Assembly (NCBI RefSeq): GCF_031127805.1
Contig: NZ_JARXHW010000002.1
Span: forward strand, 124,001-188,000
Origin: Thalassobacterium maritimum
GTDB taxonomy: Bacteria > Verrucomicrobiota > Verrucomicrobiia > Opitutales > Coraliomargaritaceae
Direction of reading: 5' to 3'
Length of the DNA stretch: 64,000 nucleotides
This document shows, piece after piece, positions 60,515-64,000 of this stretch. The stretch's first letter is position 1, and each line of letters starts with the position of its first letter. The notes under the pieces were generated by a model that saw only the letters and a list, made by a program, of their open reading frames with translations, was not told the origin of the DNA and searched no databases. Position numbers and translations under genes: made by a program.

Positions 60515-61057
60515 ATGAAAAAAATCACTACTCTTATTCTTGCTTCGCTTGTAGTTGCTACAGGTCTATTCGCGCAAAAGACTCCCGTAGTCGGCGTCGT
60601 CGATGTGCAACGCGTGCTTGCTGATTACTCTGCGTTCCAAGCAGCTGTTGAAAAAGTAAAGGGCTCCGTCGCTCCTGTTGAAGAAGAAATGAAGAAGATG
60701 CAGGCTAATATCGAAGCGATTGTTTCTGAAGGCCGCACCATCGAAACTAAAGCCAAGAACCCAGCTGCTAGCGCCGAAGCGCGCGCTGAAGCGCAAGGCC
60801 AAGTCAATGAGCTGCAACAGAAGCTGCAACAAGCTCAAGGCGAACTGCAACAGTTCCGCCAGCAGGCACAGCAACTTGCTCAAAAGGGCCAGCAAGAAGA
60901 GCTCGCTCCTTTGCAAGCTAAGGCGGTGGAAGCAGTGAAGACTGTTTCTGAAGATAAGGGCATCGATTTGGTCGTTCCTAAGAACACCGTGATCTATTCC
61001 TCTGATGCGCTCGAAATTTCCGATGCAGTGATCGCCGTGCTCAACGCTGGCAACTAA
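60515..61057 (+). CDS. skp: Periplasmic chaperone Skp/OmpH
   Basis: A 180-residue chaperone that keeps outer-membrane proteins soluble for BamA. Signal peptide (MKKITTLILASLVVATGLFA), VVGVVDVQRVLADYSAFQAA, and a long coiled coil (NELQQKLQQAQGELQQFRQQ) making the tentacles. A terminator follows the stop. Confidence 0.9.
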   Translation: MKKITTLILASLVVATGLFAQKTPVVGVVDVQRVLADYSAFQAAVEKVKGSVAPVEEEMKKMQANIEAIVSEGRTIETKAKNPAASAEARAEAQGQVNELQQKLQQAQGELQQFRQQAQQLAQKGQQEELAPLQAKAVEAVKTVSEDKGIDLVVPKNTVIYSSDALEISDAVIAVLNAGN

Positions 61058-61082
61058 TCGTATAAATTTTTAAATTTTCAAA

Positions 61083-61112
61083 AACCCTGTTCTCGCTTAG
61101 GACAGGGTTTTT
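61083..61112 (+). terminator. Terminator between skp and lpxD
   Basis: AACCCTGT and ACAGGGTT pair around TCTCGCTTAGG, followed by T residues. Expression of lpxD must therefore use partial read-through or a separate promoter. Confidence 0.8.
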
Positions 61113-61127
61113 TGTTTTCTACGCATC

Positions 61128-62177
61128 ATGGCATTAGCTTATACCACAACACGTATCCTTGAAATCCTCGGTGACGACTGCGCAGCGGTTGGTGCCTATG
61201 AGGGCACTATTCAAGGCATTGCATCTCTTTCCGAAGCACAGGCAGGCGACCTTTCATTTCTCGGTAATCCGAAATATCGCGCTTCGGTGGCGGATTCCCA
61301 GGCCTCTGTGCTACTGGTGCCGCAGGATTACGATGCGGCGCCCAAGAGTGGTCAGTTGTTTCTTAAATTGGAAAATCCCTCCTTTGCACTGGCCTTGATC
61401 TGCCGTGATATTGAGCTCAGTTTATTACCTAAGCCTGCTGCAGGCATACACCCGACGGCCGTGATTGAGCCGGATGCAGAAGTTTCGTCCGAGGCGAGCA
61501 TTGGTGCATTTTGTTACATCGGCCCCGGTGCGAAGATAGGCGCTGCGACCTTGAGCAGCCACGTATCAGTAGGGCGCAGTGCACAAATTAAGGACGGTGC
61601 TTTGATTGCATCGCGTGTCTCTGTGGGGGACTATTGCGTGATTGGCGAGCGCAACCGACTCTTGCCAGGCTGTGTAATCGGTTCCGATGGCTACGGTTAC
61701 GAGTATTTTGACGGGGCACACCAACGCGTGCCGCAAATCGGTAACGTGGTGACCGCGGCTGATGTGGACGTGGGCGCGAATACCACGATTGATCGCGCAC
61801 GTTTCGGATCCACTCAAATCGGCGCTGGCACTAAAATTGATAATCAAGTGCAGATTGCGCACAATGTGCGGGTGGGGCAACACTGCTTGATTGTCGCTCA
61901 GGTTGGCATCAGTGGCAGCACAACTCTTGGGGATGGGGTGATCGTAGGTGGCCAAGCAGGCCTGGCCGGGCATCTCAAGGTGGGCTCTGGCGCGATGATC
62001 GCGGGGGGCACCGCAGTCGTTAGCGATATCGAGGCACAAAGCAAGGTGCGCGGTTATCCTGCCATGCCTATGATGCTCTTTAATCGCATGGCGGTTCTAC
62101 AACGAAAGTTGCCCGATCTTTTCAAAAGGTTTGATCAACTGGAAAAAACGGTGAAGTCTCTGCCTTCCGAGTCTTAG
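61128..62177 (+). CDS. lpxD: UDP-3-O-acylglucosamine N-acyltransferase LpxD
   Basis: A 349-residue enzyme of lipid A synthesis. N-terminal uridine-binding domain (AQAGDLSFLGNPKYRASVAD), then hexapeptide repeats forming a left-handed beta helix, with the catalytic His in VQIAHNVRVG. It confirms a lipopolysaccharide-bearing outer membrane. Confidence 0.95.
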   Translation: MALAYTTTRILEILGDDCAAVGAYEGTIQGIASLSEAQAGDLSFLGNPKYRASVADSQASVLLVPQDYDAAPKSGQLFLKLENPSFALALICRDIELSLLPKPAAGIHPTAVIEPDAEVSSEASIGAFCYIGPGAKIGAATLSSHVSVGRSAQIKDGALIASRVSVGDYCVIGERNRLLPGCVIGSDGYGYEYFDGAHQRVPQIGNVVTAADVDVGANTTIDRARFGSTQIGAGTKIDNQVQIAHNVRVGQHCLIVAQVGISGSTTLGDGVIVGGQAGLAGHLKVGSGAMIAGGTAVVSDIEAQSKVRGYPAMPMMLFNRMAVLQRKLPDLFKRFDQLEKTVKSLPSES

Positions 62178-62191
62178 TAATTGAATGAATC

Positions 62192-63148
62192 ATGATGATG
62201 AAAGATAGCTCCCTTAAAATATTCAGCGGCAATTCCAATCCCGCTCTAGCGAAAGAGATTTGCAAATCTCTTGGTGTGCCGCTTGCGGAGGCTGATGTCA
62301 TCAGTTTTCCAGACGGAGAAAGTTTTGTTCGTATTAACGAAAATGTGCGTGGAGCGGATGTGTTTATCATTCAGTCCACTTGCAATCCGGCCAATCAGAA
62401 CTTGATGGAGCTCTTCATCATGATCGATGCGGCGCGTCGTGCTTCGGCCAATCGTATCACTGCGGTCATTCCGTTTTATGGCTATGCGCGCCAAGATCGT
62501 AAGGATCAGCCACGTGTGCCGATCACCTCTAAGCTGGTGGCCAATTTGTTGGTATCCGCAGGCACCGACCGTGTGCTTACTGTCGATCTTCACGCACAGC
62601 AAATTCAGGGCTTCTTCGACATCCCGGTCGATCATCTTTATGCTTCGCCAGTGTTGTTTCAGTATTTGAAAGACATTGATACTAAGAATTTGACTCTCTT
62701 CTCTCCAGACGTGGGCGGCATGAAAATGGCTTCGGCCTATGCTAGCATGCTGCAAGTGCCGCTCGGTTTTATCGCCAAGCGCCGCACCAGTGCCGAAACA
62801 GTGGAAGCGACTTCTTTAGTGGGAGAGACCGAAGGTCGCGACATTCTATTGATCGACGATATGACCGAAACTGCTGGCACACTCTGCGCCGCGGCAAAAT
62901 TGCTAAAGGAGCACGGTGCGAAGAGCGTGATGGCAGCTGTCAGTCACGGTGTGCTGAATGAGATGGGCTACGATCGCTTGGCTTCGGGTGTGATCGATCA
63001 GCTGATCACTACCAACACCACGCCGGTAGAAACACGCCCCGGCGTGCCTATTACCGTGCTGAGCGTGGCCGACCTGCTGGGCGAAGGTATCCGCCGCATT
63101 CATGATAATGAAAGCGTGACCGGCCTCTTTGATATCAAGGGATTCTAG
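62192..63148 (+). CDS. prs: Ribose-phosphate pyrophosphokinase
   Basis: A 318-residue PRPP synthase. KIFSGNSNPALAKEICKSLG start, FPDGE, YARQDRKDQPRVPITSK flexible loop, DLHAQQIQGFF, FSPDVGGMKMA and the PRPP loop LLIDDMTETAGTL. Three consecutive ATG codons begin at 62192; any may be used. Confidence 0.95.
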   Translation: MMMKDSSLKIFSGNSNPALAKEICKSLGVPLAEADVISFPDGESFVRINENVRGADVFIIQSTCNPANQNLMELFIMIDAARRASANRITAVIPFYGYARQDRKDQPRVPITSKLVANLLVSAGTDRVLTVDLHAQQIQGFFDIPVDHLYASPVLFQYLKDIDTKNLTLFSPDVGGMKMASAYASMLQVPLGFIAKRRTSAETVEATSLVGETEGRDILLIDDMTETAGTLCAAAKLLKEHGAKSVMAAVSHGVLNEMGYDRLASGVIDQLITTNTTPVETRPGVPITVLSVADLLGEGIRRIHDNESVTGLFDIKGF

Positions 63149-63157
63149 TCGTCGATT

Positions 63158-63391
63158 GTGGTCGGGCTCAATGTGGATACCTTTTTCCTGCTCTATTTGG
63201 GGGCAGGCTTTGTGCTGCTCTTTGGTCTTTGGTTTTATTATGATTGGCGCGACGGGCATATCCACGATGCCCAGCGTTCGAAGGTCATCTACCATTGTAT
63301 CAAGTGCAGCCAGATTTACACGGGTCCTTATCAAAGCGAAGAATGCGATTGCCCCCAGTGTGGCTTTACCAATGGTCGACTTAGGTTTTAA
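63158..63391 (+). CDS. Membrane-anchored zinc-ribbon protein
   Basis: A 77-residue protein starting at GTG 63158. One membrane segment (FFLLYLGAGFVLLFGLWFYY) and then a zinc ribbon with CIKCSQ and CDCPQCG. Located between prs and guaA. Its function is unknown; the architecture is typical of small conserved proteins of this phylum. Confidence 0.6.
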   Translation: MVGLNVDTFFLLYLGAGFVLLFGLWFYYDWRDGHIHDAQRSKVIYHCIKCSQIYTGPYQSEECDCPQCGFTNGRLRF

Positions 63392-63440
63392 AATCACTCT
63401 CTAACTTTTTAATTCATCATTTCAATTTCCTAATTTTTTT

Positions 63441-64000
63441 ATGCCAGACCATATCGCAGTCCTCGACTTCGGCTCACAATACACTCAGGTCATTGCCCGA
63501 CGTATTCGCGAAGCCAATGTGCTATCACGCATCTATCCATACAACACCCAGGCGAGCGTGCTCAAAGAAGCGGGTGCCCAAGGCGTCATCTTGTCGGGCG
63601 GGCCTTCTTCAGTTTTGCTGGATGGCTCCCCGCGCCCCGATGCCAAGGTGTTTGAATTGGGCCTGCCTGTGCTCGGCATTTGTTATGGTGAGCAATTGAT
63701 GGCGCACATGTTAGGTGGACGTGTCGGTAAAAGTGAAGAGCGCGAGTTCGGCCATGGCACTTTAAATATTGCAATTAAGGGCAAACTTTTCGACGGACTG
63801 CCGGATACGCTGCGTGTCTGGAACTCGCATGGAGATCGCTTGGAAGCGCTACCAGAAGGCTTTGAAGCAGTGGCCTCAACCGAAAATTCTCCTTTCGCGA
63901 CGATTCAAGATGCCGAGCGTAATTTCTACGGTATGCAATTTCACCCGGAAGTGGCGCACTCTGAGATGGGCACGGAGGTGATTGCCAACTTCCTGTTTAA
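63441..64000 (+). CDS. guaA: GMP synthase, N-terminal part (continues beyond window)
   Basis: The first 186 codons of the glutamine-hydrolysing GMP synthase. IAVLDFGSQYTQVIARRIRE, ILSGGPSSV, GICYGEQLMAHMLGG (nucleophile Cys) and MQFHPEVAHSE (catalytic His and Glu) are the class I amidotransferase signatures. The gene is cut by the window edge. Confidence 0.95.
   Translation, partial: MPDHIAVLDFGSQYTQVIARRIREANVLSRIYPYNTQASVLKEAGAQGVILSGGPSSVLLDGSPRPDAKVFELGLPVLGICYGEQLMAHMLGGRVGKSEEREFGHGTLNIAIKGKLFDGLPDTLRVWNSHGDRLEALPEGFEAVASTENSPFATIQDAERNFYGMQFHPEVAHSEMGTEVIANFLF

Overview
The window is a chromosomal segment of a bacterium that I infer to be a verrucomicrobium of the Opitutae type (Coraliomargarita or Puniceicoccus relatives). 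The basis is the Gram-negative envelope genes (bamA, a Skp/OmpH chaperone, lpxD) joined to a compact housekeeping run (rplY-pth-rpsF-ssb-rplI-dnaB), and a secreted protease carrying the Asp-rich tail ending in LEYALGGDP that is common in that phylum. No search could be run, so the assignment rests on style and gene content.

Layout. (1) 3-875: 3' part of an IS701-like transposase broken by an in-frame amber codon. (2) 1090-13032: a defence island. Type I restriction-modification genes hsdR and hsdS are separated from hsdM by a DUF6602-like nuclease, a remnant of another hsdM, an Abi_2/HEPN protein, a rhomboid-like membrane protein lacking the expected catalytic histidine and a collapsed DUF3800 gene; after hsdM come a membrane coiled-coil protein and an Mrr-type endonuclease. 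(3) 13033-14064: one small reverse-strand DNA-binding gene, then mostly empty sequence ending in the stranded terminator of a tRNA gene. (4) 14065-50784: a complete-looking 36.7-kb prophage bounded by 51-bp identical repeats, integrated in the 3' half of a tRNA-Pro(GGG) gene. (5) 50866-64000: reverse-strand secreted protease and zinc metallopeptidase genes, a thioredoxin-like gene, and the housekeeping run through to the start of guaA.

The prophage reads left to right: accessory genes on the minus strand; a switch of two divergent ribbon-helix-helix regulators over a cluster of TGCGTT/AACGCA half-sites; many small early genes; a replication block (DnaQ-like exonuclease, ParB-like protein, free-standing DnaA domain IV, C5 DNA methyltransferase, primase, helicase); a strong terminator and a repeat-rich non-coding region; then a lambda-ordered head block (terminases, portal, protease, scaffold, major capsid, joining proteins). 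After an interruption come tail genes, a tail fibre with a signal peptide, a secreted SASA-type esterase, candidate lysis genes, and a minus-strand tyrosine integrase beside the tRNA.

The interruption is the main discovery: between the head-tail joining genes and the tail genes (35.4-38.7 kb) lies an integron. It has a typical IntI integrase with the IntI-specific insertion and five attC sites that fold with the same layout (R box, 5-nt unpaired spacer, 3-bp stem, bulged base, longer stem). The sites delimit cassettes with small genes (DUF6527, HNH endonuclease, zinc-ribbon protein, an XRE-type HTH pair, an ASCH-like protein). The geometry is unusual: intI lies at the distal end of the array, reads the same way as the cassettes, and follows a truncated attC. 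A temperate phage carrying a gene-capture platform inside its structural operon would allow cassette exchange between phages and hosts; the mobility is inference, the sequence architecture is directly visible.
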